Source: Prosopocoilus inquinatus
Taxonomy: Eukaryota; Arthropoda; Insecta; Coleoptera; Lucanidae
Reading direction: 5' to 3'
Assembly: GCA_036172665.1 (NCBI GenBank)
Contig: JAYKNF010000014.1
Coordinates: 1,973,001 to 2,037,000 of the forward strand
DNA: 64,000 nucleotides
Position 1 is the stretch's first letter, and the number at the start of each line of letters is the position of its first letter. This document shows positions 50,426 to 62,813 of this stretch, piece after piece. A model generated the notes under the pieces. The model ran no database searches and was not told the origin of the DNA. It worked only from the letters and a program-made list of their open reading frames with translations. The translations under genes and the position numbers were made by a program.

Positions 50426-53312
50426 AAACGAAACAACACGCATTAGCGTTGTTCCTGTGATGTATCTAATCGATCCTTACTTATCTATCATGTTATTTGA
50501 CGTTTAGATGGACTCCAGTAACCCTGACGTGAGATACGAAGTTCTCGGACGCAGCAGAAGCTGGAAATAGTTTTAAACGAAACAACACGTATTAGCGTTG
50601 TTCCTGTAATGTATCTAATCGATCCTTACTTAGCTACTATGTTATTTGACGTTTCGATGGACTCCAGTAACTCTAATGTGAGATACGAAATTTTCAGACG
50701 CAGCAGCAGCTGGAAATAGTTTGATACGAAACAACACATATTAGCGTTGTTCCTGTGATGTATCTAATCGATCCTTACTCATCTATCATGTTATTTGACG
50801 TTTGGATGGACTCCAGTAACTCTGATGTGAGATACAAAGTTTTTGGACGCAGCAGAAGCTGGAAATAGTTTTGAACGAAACAACACGTATTAGCGTTGTT
50901 CCTGTGATGTATCTAATCTATCCTTACTTATCTATCATGTTATTTGACGTTTGGATGGACTCCAGTAACCCTGACGTGAGATACGAAGTTCTCGGACGCA
51001 GCAGAAGCTGGAAATAGTTTTAAACGAAACAACACGCATTAGCGTTGTTCCTGTGATGTATCTAATCGATCCTTACTCATCTATCATGTTATTTGACATT
51101 TCGATGGACTCCAGTAACTCTTATGTGAGATACGACGTTTTCGGACGCAGCAGAAGCTGGAAATAGTTTTAAACGAAACAACACGCATTAGCGTTGTTCC
51201 TGTGATGTATCTAATCGATCCTTACTCATCTATCATGTTATTTGACATTTCGATGGACTCCAGTAACTCTTATGTGAGATACGACGTTTTCGGACGCAGC
51301 AGAAGCTGGAAATAGTTTTGAACGAAACAACACGTATTATCGTTGTTCCTGTGATATATCTAATCGATCCTTACTTAGCTACTATGTTATTTGACGTTTC
51401 GATGGACTCCAGTAACTCTAATGTGAGATACGAAATTTTCAGACGCAGCAGCAGCTGGAAATAGTTTGATACGAAACAACACATATTAGCGTTGTTCCTG
51501 TGATGTATCTAATCGATCCTTACTCATCTATCATGTTATTTGACGTTTGGATGGACTCCAGTAACTCTGATGAGAAATACAAAGATTTCGGACGCAGCAG
51601 AAGCTGGAAATAGTTTTGAAGGAAACACCACCTATTAGCGTTGTTCCTGTGATGTATCTAAACGATCCTTACTTATCTAACATGTTATTTGACGTTTGGA
51701 TGGACTCCAGTAAGTCTGATGTGAGATACAAAGTTTTGGGACGCAGCAGGAGCTGGAAATAGTTTTATACGAAACAACACGTATTAGCGTTGTTCCTGTG
51801 CTGTATCTAATCGATCCTTACTTATCTATCATGTTATTTGACGTTTGGATGGACTCCAGTAACCCTGACGTGAGATACGAAGTTCTCGGACGCACCAGAA
51901 GCTGGAAATAGTTTTAAACGAAACAACACGCATTAGCGTTGTTCCTGTGATGTATCTAATCGATCCTTACTCATTTATCATGTTATTTGGCGTTAGGATG
52001 GACTCCAGTAACTTAGATGTGAGATACGAAGTTCTCGGACGCAGCTGAAGCTAGAAATAGTTTTAAACGAAACAACACGCATTAGCGTTGTTCCTGTGAT
52101 GTATCTAATCGATCCTTACTTATCTATCATGTTATTTGACGTTTGGATGGACTCCAGTAACCCTGACGTGAGATACGAAGTTCTCGGACGCAGCAGAAGC
52201 TGGAAATAGTTTTAAACGAAACAACACGTATTAGCGTTGTTCCTGTGATGTATCTAATCGATCCTTACTTAGCTACTATGTTATTTGACGTTTCGATGGA
52301 CTCCAGTAACTCTAATGTGAGATACGAAATTTTCAGACGCAGCAGCAGCTGGAAATAGTTTGAAACGAAACAACACATATTAGCGTTGTTCCTGTGATGT
52401 ATCTAATCGATCCTTACTCATCTATCATGTTATTTGACGTTTGGATGGACTCCAGTAACTCTGATGTGAGATACAACGTTTTTGGACGCAGCAGAAGCTG
52501 GAAATAGTTTTGAACGAAACAACACGTATTATCGTTGTTCCTGTGATGTATCTAATCGATCCTTACTTAGCTACTATGTTATTTGACGTTTCGATGGACT
52601 CCAGTAACTCTAATGTGAGATACGAAATTTTCAGACGCAGCAGCAGCTGGAAATAGTTTGAAACGAAACAACACATATTAGCGTTGTTCCTGTGATGTAT
52701 CTAATCGATCCTTACTCATCTATCATGTTATTTGACGTTTGGACGGACTCCTGTAACTCTGATGAGAGATACAAAGTTCTCGGACGCAGTAGAAGCTGGA
52801 AATAGTTTTGAACGAAACAACACGTATTAGCGTTGTTCCTGTGATGTATCTAAACGATCCTTATTTATCTAACATGTTATTTGACGTTTGGATGGACTCC
52901 AGTAACTCTGATGAGAAATACAAAGATTTCGGACGCAGCAGAAGCTGGAAATAGTTTTGAACGAAACACCACCTATTAGCGTTGTTCCTGTGATGTATCT
53001 AAACGATCCTTACTTATCTAACATGTTATTTGACGTTTGGATGGACTCCAGTAAGTCTGATGTGAGATACAAAGTTTTGGGACGCAGCAGGAGCTGGAAA
53101 TAGTTTTAAACGAAACAACACGTATTAGCGTTGTTCCTGTGCTGTATCTAATCGATCCTTACTCATCTATCATGTTATTTGGCGTTACGATGGACTCCAG
53201 TAACTTAGATGTGAGATACGAAGTTCTCGGACGCAGCTGAAGCTAGAAATAGTTTTAAACGAAACAACACGCATTAGCGTTGTTCCTGTGATGTATCTAA
53301 TCGATCCTTACT
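50426..53312 (-). repeat. Partial fifth copy of the large unit
   Basis: 2,887 bp matching 43884-46770 at +6,542 bp (44 x 149 minus 14), so three monomers fewer lie before it than in the full period. Markers: GACGTTTAGATGG (TTTAGATGG at 50513), AACTCTTATGTGAG twice, GGCGTTACGATGG. Differences noticed: CTCCTGTAAC at 52750 versus CTCCAGTAAC, and CTTATTTATC at 52862. It ends at 53313. Confidence 0.88.
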
Positions 53313-54928
53313 TATCTATCATGTTATTTGACGTTTGGATGTACTTCAGTAACCCTGACGTGAGATACGAAGTTCTCGGACGCAGCAGAAGCTGGAAATA
53401 ATTTTAAACGAAACAACACGTATTAGCGTTGTTCCTGTGATGTATCTAATCGATCCTTACTTAGCTACTATGTTATTTGACGTATCGATGGACTCCAGTA
53501 ACTCTAATGTGAGATACGAAATTTTCAGACGCAGCAGCAGCTGGAAATAGTTTGATACGAAACAACACATATTAGCGTTGTTCCTGTGATGTATCTAATC
53601 GATCCTTACTCATCTATCATGTTATTTGACGTTTGGATGGACTCCAGTAACTCTGATGTGAGATACAAAGTCTTTGGACGCAGCAGAAGCTGGAAATAGT
53701 TTTGAACGAAACAACACGTATTAGCGTTGTTCCTGTGATGTATCTAATCGATCCATACTTAGCTAATATGTTATTTGACGTTTCGATGGACTCCAGTAAC
53801 TCTAATGTGAGATACGAAATTTTCAGACGCAGCAGCAGCTGGAAATAGTTTGAAACGAAACAACACATATTAGCGTTGTTCCTGTGATGTATCTAATCGA
53901 TCCTTACTCATCTATCATGTTATTTGACGTTTGGACGGACTCCAGTAACTCTGATGAGAGATACAAAGTTCTCGCACGCAGTAGAAGCTGGAAATAATTT
54001 TGAACGAAACAACACGTATTAGCGTTGTTCCTGTGATGTATCTAAACGATCCTTACTTATCTAACATGTTATTTGACGTTTGGATGGACTCCAGTAAGTC
54101 TGATGTGAGATACAAAGTTTTTGGACGCAGCAGGAGCTGGAAATAGTTTTAAACGAAACAACACGTATTAGCGTTGTTCCTGTGCTGTATCTAATCGATC
54201 CTTACTTATCTATTATGTTATTTGACGTTTGGATGGACTCCAGTAACCCTGACGTGAGATACGATATTCTCGGACGCAGCAGAAGCTGGAAATAGTTTTA
54301 AACGAGACAACACGCATTATCGTTGTTCCTGTGATGTATCTAATCGATCCTTACTCATCTATCATGTTATTTGGCGTTTCGATGGACTCCAGTAACTTAG
54401 ATGTGAGATACGAAGTTCTCGGACGCAGCTGAAGCTAGAAATAGTTTTAAACGAAACAACACGCATTAGCGTTGTTCCTGTGCTGTATCTAATCGATCCT
54501 TACTTATCTATCATGTTATTTGACATTTCGATGGACTCCAGTAACTCTGATGTGAGATACGACGTTTTCGGACGCAGCAGCAGCTGGAAATAGTTTTAAA
54601 CGAAACAACACATATTAGCGTTGTTCCTGTAATGTATCTAATCGATCCTTACTGATCTATCATGTTATTTGACGTTTGGACGGACTCCAGTAACTCTGAT
54701 GTGAGATACAAAGTTATCGGACGCAGCAGAAGCTGGAAATAGTTTTGAACGAAACAACACGTATTAGCGTTGTTCCTGTGATGTATCTAAACGATCCTTA
54801 CTTATCTAACATGTTATTTGACGTTTGGATGGACTCCAGAAAGTCTGATGTGAGATACAAAGTTTTTCGACGCAGCAGGAGCTGGAAATAGTTTTAAATG
54901 AAACAACACGCATTAGCGTTGTTCCTGT
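53313..54928 (-). repeat. Core satellite, degraded end of the inverted block
   Basis: About 11 core-type monomers with more private substitutions than the large units (for example GTACTTCAG near 53341, GCTAATATG near 53763, TCTCGCACGC near 53973, TTTTTCGACG near 54865). No long period is seen. The edge of an array is exchanged less often, so higher divergence here is expected. It ends at the second orientation switch. Confidence 0.8.
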
Positions 54929-54940
54929 TTAAAACTATTT
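54921..54940. other. Orientation switch (right breakpoint of the inverted block)
   Basis: The inverted strand reads ...GCGTTGTTCCTGT to 54928, then TTAAAACTATTTCCAGC in arm orientation. The break falls at monomer position 111 on the left and 142 on the right, with GT/T microhomology making the exact base ambiguous by 1-3 bp. No foreign sequence is inserted. The right side continues as a copy of left-arm 5200-6304. Confidence 0.93.
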
Positions 54941-56041
54941 CCAGCTCCTGCTGCGTCCAAAAACTTTGTATCTCACATCAGAGTTACTGGAGTCCATCCA
55001 AACGTCAAATAACATGATAGATGAGTAAGGATCGATTAGATACATCACAGGAACAACGCTAATACGTGTTGTTTCGTTTAAAACTATTTCCAGCTTCTGC
55101 TGCGTCCGAAAACTTCGTATCTCACATCAGAGTTACTGGAGTCCATCGAAACGTCAAATAACATGATAGATAAGTAAGTATCGATTAGATACAGCACAGG
55201 AACAACGCTAATACGTGTTGTTTCGTTTAAAACTATTTCCAGCTCCTGCTGCGTCCAAAAACTTTGTATCTCACATCAGACTTACTGGAGTCCATCCAAA
55301 CGTCAAATAACATGTTAGATAAGTAAGGATCGTTTAGATACATCACAGGAACAACGCTAATACGTGTTGTTTCGTTCAAAACTATTTCCAGCTTCTGCTG
55401 CGTCCGATAACTTTGTATCTCACATCAGAGTTACTGGAGTCTGTCCAAACGTCAAATAACATGATAGATGAGTATGGATCGATTAGATACATTACAGGAA
55501 CAACGCTAATATGTGTTGTTTCGTTTAAAACTATTTCCAGCTCCTGCTGCGTCCCAAAACTTTGTATCTCACATCAGACACACTGGAGTCCATCCAAACG
55601 TCAAATAACATGTTAGATAAGTAAGGATCGTTTAGATACATCACAGGAACAACGCTAATACGTGTTGTTTCGTTTAAAACTATTTCCAGCTCCTGCTGCG
55701 TCCAAAAACTTTGTATCTCACATCAGACTTACTGGAGTGTATCCAAACGTTAAATAACATGTTAGATAAGGAAGGATCGTTTAGATACATCACAGGAACA
55801 ACGCTAATAGGTGTTGTTTCGTTCAAAACTATTTCCAGCTTCTGCTGCGTCCGAAATCTTTGTATCTCTCATCCTAGTTACTGGAGTCCATCCAAACGTC
55901 AAATAACATGATAGATGAGTAAGGATCGATTAGATACATTACAGGAACAACGCTAATATGTGTTGTTTCGTTTAAAACTATTTCCAGCTGCTGCTGCGTC
56001 CGAAAACGTCGTATCTCACATCAGAGTTACTGGAGTCCATC
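54937..56041 (+). repeat. Start of right arm, copy of left-arm 5200-6304
   Basis: 1,105 bp matching at -49,737, including the rare GATAAGGAAGG (6031 and 55768), which also occurs at 63947. Differences noticed: 6009 C versus 55746 A, and 55475 T where most have A. It ends before 6305 G/56042 C. It shows that arm-type sequence in arm orientation starts directly at the breakpoint. Confidence 0.83.
55711..55911 (+). other. 66-codon repeat-derived open frame (also 5974-6174); not a gene
   Basis: In most monomers AAGTAAGG puts a TAA stop in this frame; the variant AAGGAAGG removes it and the frame runs to the next stop. The left-arm copy differs by one residue (His for Gln). Both are translations of the antisense reading of the satellite, with no coding signature. 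Confidence 0.8.
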
Positions 56042-57456
56042 CAAACGTCAAATAACATGATAGATGAGTAAGGATCGATTAGATACATTACAGGAACAAC
56101 GCTAATACGTGTTGTTTCGTTTAAAACTATTTCCAGCTCCTGCTGCGTCCAAAAACTTTGTATCTCACATCAGACTTACTGGAGTCCATCCAAACGTCAA
56201 ATAACATGTTAGATAAGTAAGGATCGTTTAGATACATCACAGGAACAACGCTAATACGTGTTGTTTCGTTCAAAACTATTTCCAGCTTCTACTGCGTCCG
56301 AGAACTTTGTATCTCCCATCAGAGTTACTGGAGTCCGTCCAAACGTCAAATAACATGATAGATGAGTAAGGATCGATTAGATACATCACAGGAACAACGC
56401 TAATACGTGTTGTTTCGTTTAAAACTATTTCCAGCTTCTGCTGCGTCCGAGATCTTCGTATCTCACGTCAGGGTTACTGGAGTACATCCAAACGTCAAAT
56501 AACATGATAGATAAGTAAGGATCGATTAGATACAACACAGGAACAACGCTAATGCGTGTTGTTTCGTTTAAAACTATTTCTAGCTTCAGCTGCGTCCGAG
56601 AAATTCGTATCTCACATCTAAGTTACTGGAGTCCATCGTAACACCAAATAACATGATAGATGAGTAAGGATCGATTAGATACATCACAGGAACAACGCTA
56701 ATGCGTGTTGTTTCGTTTAAAACTATTTCCAGCTCCTGCTGCGTCCAAAAACTTTGTATCTCACATCAGAGTTACTGGAGTCCATCCAAACGTCAAATAA
56801 CATGATAGATGAGTAAGGATCGATTAGATACATCACCGGAACAACGCTAATACGTGTTGTTTCGTTTAAAACTATTTCCAGCTTCTGCTGCGTCCGAAAA
56901 CTTCGTATCTCACATCAGAGTTACTGGAGTCCATCGAAACGTCAAATAACATGATAGATAAGTAAGTATCGATTAGATACAGCACAGGAACAACGCTAAT
57001 ACGTGTTGTTTCGTTTAAAACTATTTAAAGCTCCTGCTGCGTCCAAAAACTTTGTATCTCACATCAGACTTACTGGAGTGTATCCAAACGTTAAATAACA
57101 TGTTAGATAAGTAAGGATCGTTTAGATACATCACAGGAACAACGCTAATAGGTGTTGTTTCGTTCAAAACTATTTCCAGCTTCTGCTGCGTCCGAAATCT
57201 TTGTATCTCTCATCCTAGTTACTGGAGTCCATCCAAACGTCAAATAACATGATAGATGAGTAAGGATCGATTAGATACATCACAGGAACAACGCTAATAC
57301 GTGTTGTTTCGTTTAATACTATTTCCAGCTTCTGCTGCGTCCGGAAACGTCGTATCTCACATCAGAGTTACTGGAGTCCATCGTAACGTCAAATAACATG
57401 ATAGATGAGTAAGGATCGATTAGATACATCACAGGAACAACGCTAATGCCTGTTGC

Positions 57457-58670
57457 TTCGTTTAAAACTATTTCCAGCTTCTGCTGCGTCCGAGAACTTC
57501 GTATCTCACGTCAGGGTTACTGGAGTCCATCCAAACGTCAAATAACATGATAGATAAGTAAGGATCGATTAGATACAGCACAGGAACAACGCTAATACGT
57601 GTTGTTTCGTTTAAAACTATTTCCAGCTCCTGCTGCGTCCCAAAACTTTGTATCTCACATCAGACACACTGGAGTCCATCCAAACGTCAAATAACATGTT
57701 AGATAAGTAAGGATAGTTTAGATACATCACAGGAACAACGCTAATAGGTGGTGTATCGTTCAAAAGTATTTCCAGCTTCTGCTGCTTCCGAAATATTTGT
57801 ATCTCTCATCAGAGTTACTGGAGTCCACTCAAACGTCAAATAACATGATAGATGAGTAAGGATCGATTAGATACATCACAGGAACAACGCTAATACGTGT
57901 TGTTTCGTTTAAAACTATTTCCAGCTTCTGCTGCGTCCGAAAACGTCGTATCTCACATCAGAGTTACTGGAGTTAATCCAAACGTCAAATAACATGATAG
58001 ATAAGTAAGGATCGATTAGATACAGCACAGGAACAACGCTAATACGTGTTGTTTCGTTTAAAACTATTTCCAGCTCCTGCTGCGTCCAAAAACTTTGTAT
58101 CTCACATCAGAGTTAATGGAGTCCATCCAAACGTCAAATAACATGATAGATGAGTAAGGATCGATTAGATACATCACAGGAACAACGCTAATACGTGTTG
58201 TTTCGTTTAAAACTATTTCCAGCTTCTGCTACGTCCGAAAACTTCGTATCTCACATCAGAGTTACTGGAGTCCATCGAAACGTCAAATAACATGATAGAT
58301 AAGTAAGTATCGATTAGATACAGCACAGGAACAACGCTAATACGTGTTGTTTCGTTTAACACTATTTCCAGCTCCTGCTGCGTCCAAAAACTTTGTATCT
58401 CACATCAGACTTACTGGAGTCCATCCAAACGTCAAATAACATGTTAGATAAGTAAGGATCGTTTAGATACATCACAGGAACAACGCTAATACGTGTTGTT
58501 TCGTTCAAAACTATTTCCAGCTTCTGCTGCGTCCGATAACTTTGTATCTCACATCAGAGTTACTGGAGTCTGTCCAAACCTCAAATAACATGATAGATGA
58601 GTAAGGATCGATTAGATACATTACAGGAACAACGCTAATATGTGTTGTTTCGTTTAAAACTATTTCCAGC
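57457..58670 (+). repeat. Segment duplicated 16 monomers away (59841-61054)
   Basis: About 1.2 kb recurring at +2,384 bp (16 x 149). Markers: GTGGTGTATCGTTCAAAAG (57749 and 60133), TGCTGCTTCCGAAAT, CCACTCAAACG, GAGTTAATCC. Differences noticed: GAGTTAATGG (58110) versus GAGTTACTGG, and AAACCTC (58575) versus AAACGTC. The match ends at 58671/61055 (CTCCTG versus CTGCTG). Confidence 0.8.
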
Positions 58671-58865
58671 TCCTGCTGCGTCCCAAATCTTTGTATCTCA
58701 CATCAGACACACTGGAGTAAATCCAAACGTCAAATAACATGTTAGATAAGTAAGGATCGTTTAGATACATCACAGGAACAACGCTAATACGTGTTGTTTC
58801 GTTTAAAACTATTTCCAGCTCCTGCTGCGTCCAAAAACTTTGTATCTCACATCAGACTTACTGGA

Positions 58866-59975
58866 GTGTATCCAAACGTTAAATAACATGATAGATAAGT
58901 AAGGATCGATTAGATACAGCACAGGAACAACGCTAATACGTGGTGTTTCGTTTAAAACTATTTCCAGCTCCTGCTGCGTCCAAAAACTTTGTATCTCACA
59001 TCAGACTTACTGGAGTCCATCCAAACGTCAGATAACATGTTAGATAAGTAAGGATCGTTTAGATACATCACAGGAACAACGCTAATAGGTGGTGTTTCGT
59101 TCAAAACTATTTCCAGCTTCTGCTGCTTCCGAAATCTTTGTATTTCTCATCAGAGTTACTGGAGTCCATCCAAACGTCAAATAACATGATAGATGAGTAA
59201 GGATCGATTATATACATCACAGGAACAACGCTAATACGTGTTGTTTCGTTTAAAACTATTTCCAGCTTCTGCTGCGTCCGAAAACGTCGTATCTCACATT
59301 AGAGTTACTGGAGTCCATCGAAACGTCAAATAACATAGTAGCTAAGTAAGGATCGATTAGATACATCACAGGAACAACGCTAATGCGTGTTGTTTCGTTT
59401 AAAACTATTTCCAGCTTCTGCTGCGTCCGAAAACGTCGTATCTCACATCAGAGCTACTGGAGTCCATCGAAACGCCAAATAACATGATAGATAAGTAAGG
59501 ATCGATTAGATACAGCACAGGAACAACGCTAATACGTGTTGTTTCGTTTAAAACTATTTCCAGCTTCGGCTGCGTCCGAGAACTTCGTATCTCAAGTCAG
59601 GGTTACTGGAGTCCATCCAAACGTCAAATAACATGATAGATAAGTAAGGATCGATTAGATACATCACAGGAACAACGCTAATGCATGTTGTTTCGTTTAA
59701 AACTATTTCTAGCTTCAGCTGCGTCCGAGAACTTCGTATCTCACATCTAAGTTACTGGAGTCCATCGTAACGCCAAATAACATGATAGATGAGTAAGGAT
59801 CGATTAGATACATCACAGGAACAACGCTAATGCGTGTTGTTTCGTTTAAAACTATTTCCAGCTTCTGCTGCGTCCGAGAACTTCGTATCTCACGTCAGGG
59901 TTACTGGAGTCCATCCAAACGTCAAATAACATGATAGATAAGTAAGGATCGATTAGATACAGCACAGGAACAACG
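58866..59975 (+). repeat. Segment shared with the left arm (7341-8450)
   Basis: 1.1 kb at +51,525. Markers: TGCTGCTTCCGAAATC with TATTTCTC (7598 and 59123), CAGCTTCGGCTGCGTCC, GCATGTTG. The two diverge near 8461/59986, where the left arm has GTTTCAAAC and the right GTTTAAAAC followed by CGTCCCAAAAC. Confidence 0.78.
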
Positions 59976-61622
59976 CTAATACGTGTTGTTTCGTTTAAAA
60001 CTATTTCCAGCTCCTGCTGCGTCCCAAAACTTTGTATCTCACATCAGACACACTGGAGTCCATCCAAACGTCAAATAACATGTTAGATAAGTAAGGATCT
60101 TTTAGATACATCACAGGAACAACGCTAATATGTGGTGTATCGTTCAAAAGTATTTCCAGCTTCTGCTGCTTCCGAAATCTTTGTATCTCTCATCAGAGTT
60201 ACTGGAGTCCACTCAAACGTCAAATAACATGATAGATGAGTAAGGATCGATTAGATACATCACAGGAACAACGCTAATACGTGTTGTTTCGTTTAAAACT
60301 ATTTCCAGCTTCTGCTGCGTCCGAAAACGTCGTATCTCACATCAGAGTTACTGGAGTTAATCCAAACGTCAAATAACATGATAGATAAGTAAGGATCGAT
60401 TAGATACAGCACAGGAACAACGCTAATACGTGTTGTTTCGTTTAAAACTATTTCCAGCTCCTGCTGCGTCCAAAAACTTTGTATCTCACATCAGAGTTAC
60501 TGGAGTCCATCCAAACGTCAAATAACATGATAGATGAGTAAGGATCGATTAGATACATCACAGGAACAACGCTAATACGTGTTGTTTCGTTTAAAACTAT
60601 TTCCAGCTTCTGCTGCGTCCGAAAACTTCGTATCTCACATCAGAGTTACTGGAGTCCATCGAAACGTCAAATAACATGATAGATAAGTAAGTATCGATTA
60701 GATACAGCACAGGAACAACGCTAATACGTGTTGTTTCGTTTAAAACTATTTCCAGCTCCTGCTGCGTCCAAAAACTTTGTATCTCACATCAGACTTACTG
60801 GAGTCCATCCAAACTTCAAATAACATGTTAGATAAGTAAGGATCGTTTAGATACATCACAGGAACAACGCTAATACGTGTTGTTTCGTTCAAAACTATTT
60901 CCAGCTTCTGCTGCGTCCGATAACTTTGTATCTCACATCAGAGTTACTGGAGTCTGTCCAAACGTCAAATAACATGATAGATGAGTAAGGATCGATTAGA
61001 TACATTACAGGAACAACGCTAATATGTGTTGTTTCGTTTAAAACTATTTCCAGCTGCTGCTGCGTCCGAAAACGTCGTATCTCACATCAGAGTTACTGGA
61101 GTCCATCGAGATGTCAAATAACATGATAGATAAGTAAGGATCGATTAGATACAGCACAGGAACAACGCTAATGCGTGTTGTTTCGTTTAAAACTATTTCT
61201 AGCTTCAGCTGGGTCCGAGAACTTCGTATCTCACATCTAAGTTACTGGAGTTCATCGAAACGCCAAATAACATGATAGATGAGTAAGGATCGATTAGATA
61301 CATCACAGGAACAACGCTAATGCGTGTTGTTTCGTTTAAAACTATTTCCAGCTTCTGCTGCGTCCGAAAATTTCGTATCTCACATTAGAGTTACTGGAGT
61401 CCATCGAAACGTCAAATAACATAGTAGCTAAGTAAGGATCGATTAGATACATCACAGGAACAACGCTAATGCGTGTTGTTTCGTTCAAAACTATTTCCAG
61501 CTTCTGCTGCGTCCGAAAACGTCGTATCTCACATCAGAGTTACTGGAGCCCATCGAAACGTCAAATAACATGATAGATAAGTAAGGATCGATTAGATACA
61601 GCACAGGAACAACGCTATAAAG

Positions 61623-62813
61623 TGTTGTTTCGTTTAAAACTATTTCCAGCTTCTGCTGCGTCCGAAAACGTCGAATCTCACATCAGAGTTTCTGGAGCCC
61701 ATCGAAACGTCAAATAACATGATAGATAAGTAAGGATCGATTAGATACATCACAGGAACATCTATTCTAAAACTATTTCCAGCTTCTGCTGTGTCCGAGA
61801 ACTTCGTATCTCACGTCAGGGTTACTGGAGTCCATCCAAACGTCAAATAACATAATAGATAAGTAATAATCGATTAGATACAGCACAGGAACAACGCTAA
61901 TACGTGTTGTTTCGTTTAAAACTATTTCCAGCTCCTGCTGCGTCCAAAAACTTTGTATCTCACATCAGACTTACTGGAGTCCATCCAAACGTCAAATAAC
62001 ATGTTAGATATGTAAGGATCGTTTAGATACATCACAGGAACAACGCTAATAGGTGTTGTTTCGTTCAAAACTATTTCCAGCTTCTACTGCGTTCGAGAAC
62101 TTTGTATCTCCCATCAGAGTTACTGGAGTCCGTCCAAACGTCAAATAACATGATAGGTGAGTAAGGATCGATTAGATACATCACAGGAACAACGCTAATA
62201 TGTGTTGTTTCGTTTCAAACTATATCCAGCTGCTGCTGCGTCTGAAAATTTCATATCTCACATTAGAGTTACTGGAGTCCATCGAAACGTCAAATAACAT
62301 AGTAGCTAAGTAAGGATCGATTAGATACATCACAGGAACAACGCTAATACGTGTTGTTTCGTTTAAAACTATTTCCAGCTCCTGCTGCGTCCGAAAACGT
62401 CGTATCTCACATCAGAGTTACTGGAGTCCATCCAAACGTCAAATAACATGATAGATAAGTAAGGATCGATTAGATACAGCACAGGGACAACGCTAATACG
62501 TGTTGTTTCGTTTAAAACTATTTCCAGCTCCAGCTGCGTCCAAAAACTTTGTATCTCACATCAGACTTACTGGAGTGTATCCAAACGTTAAATAACATGT
62601 TAGATAAGTAAGGATCGTTTAGATACATCACAGGAACAACGCTAATAGGTGTTGTTTCGTTCAAAACTATTTCCAGCTTCTGCTGCGTCCGAAATTTTTG
62701 TATCTCTCATCCTAGTTACTGGAGTCCATCCAAACGTCAAATAACATGATAGATGAGTAAGGATCGATTAGATACATCACAGGAACAACGCTAATACGTG
62801 TTGTTTCGTTTAA
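61623..62813 (+). repeat. 8-monomer segment shared with left arm, including a 133-bp monomer
   Basis: Partner of 3260-4450. Carries the same 16-bp deletion (AGGAACATCTATTC at about 61754) and the rare CACAGGGACAAC. Differences noticed: GTAATAATCG at 61863 versus GTAAGGATCG, and CTCCAGCTGCG near 62527 versus CTCCTGCTGCG. Confidence 0.83.

Larger units (their letters stand above)
8707..54928 (-). repeat. 149-bp satellite array, inverted central block (about 312 monomers)
   Basis: The same monomer as in the arms, but on the other strand: the + strand now reads GGAAATAGTTTTAAACGAAA, the reverse complement of the arm sequence. From the first GGAAATA (8707) to the last (54884) is 46,177 bp, which equals 312 x 149 minus 311. 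The 311 bp are explained exactly by deletions I can point to: 2 (14487), 1 (20235), 11 (21429), 12 twice, 112 twice, 2 four times, 9 four times and 3 twice, less one 1-bp insertion near 39583. Nothing non-satellite lies inside. The block divides into an arm-like domain (to about 19032) and a core domain with 7-kb higher-order repeats. Confidence 0.97.

Noticed and set aside
8707..54928. Transposon with terminal inverted repeats
   Set aside because: The interior is the same satellite, there is no transposase frame, and there is no target-site duplication that can be told apart from the repeat.
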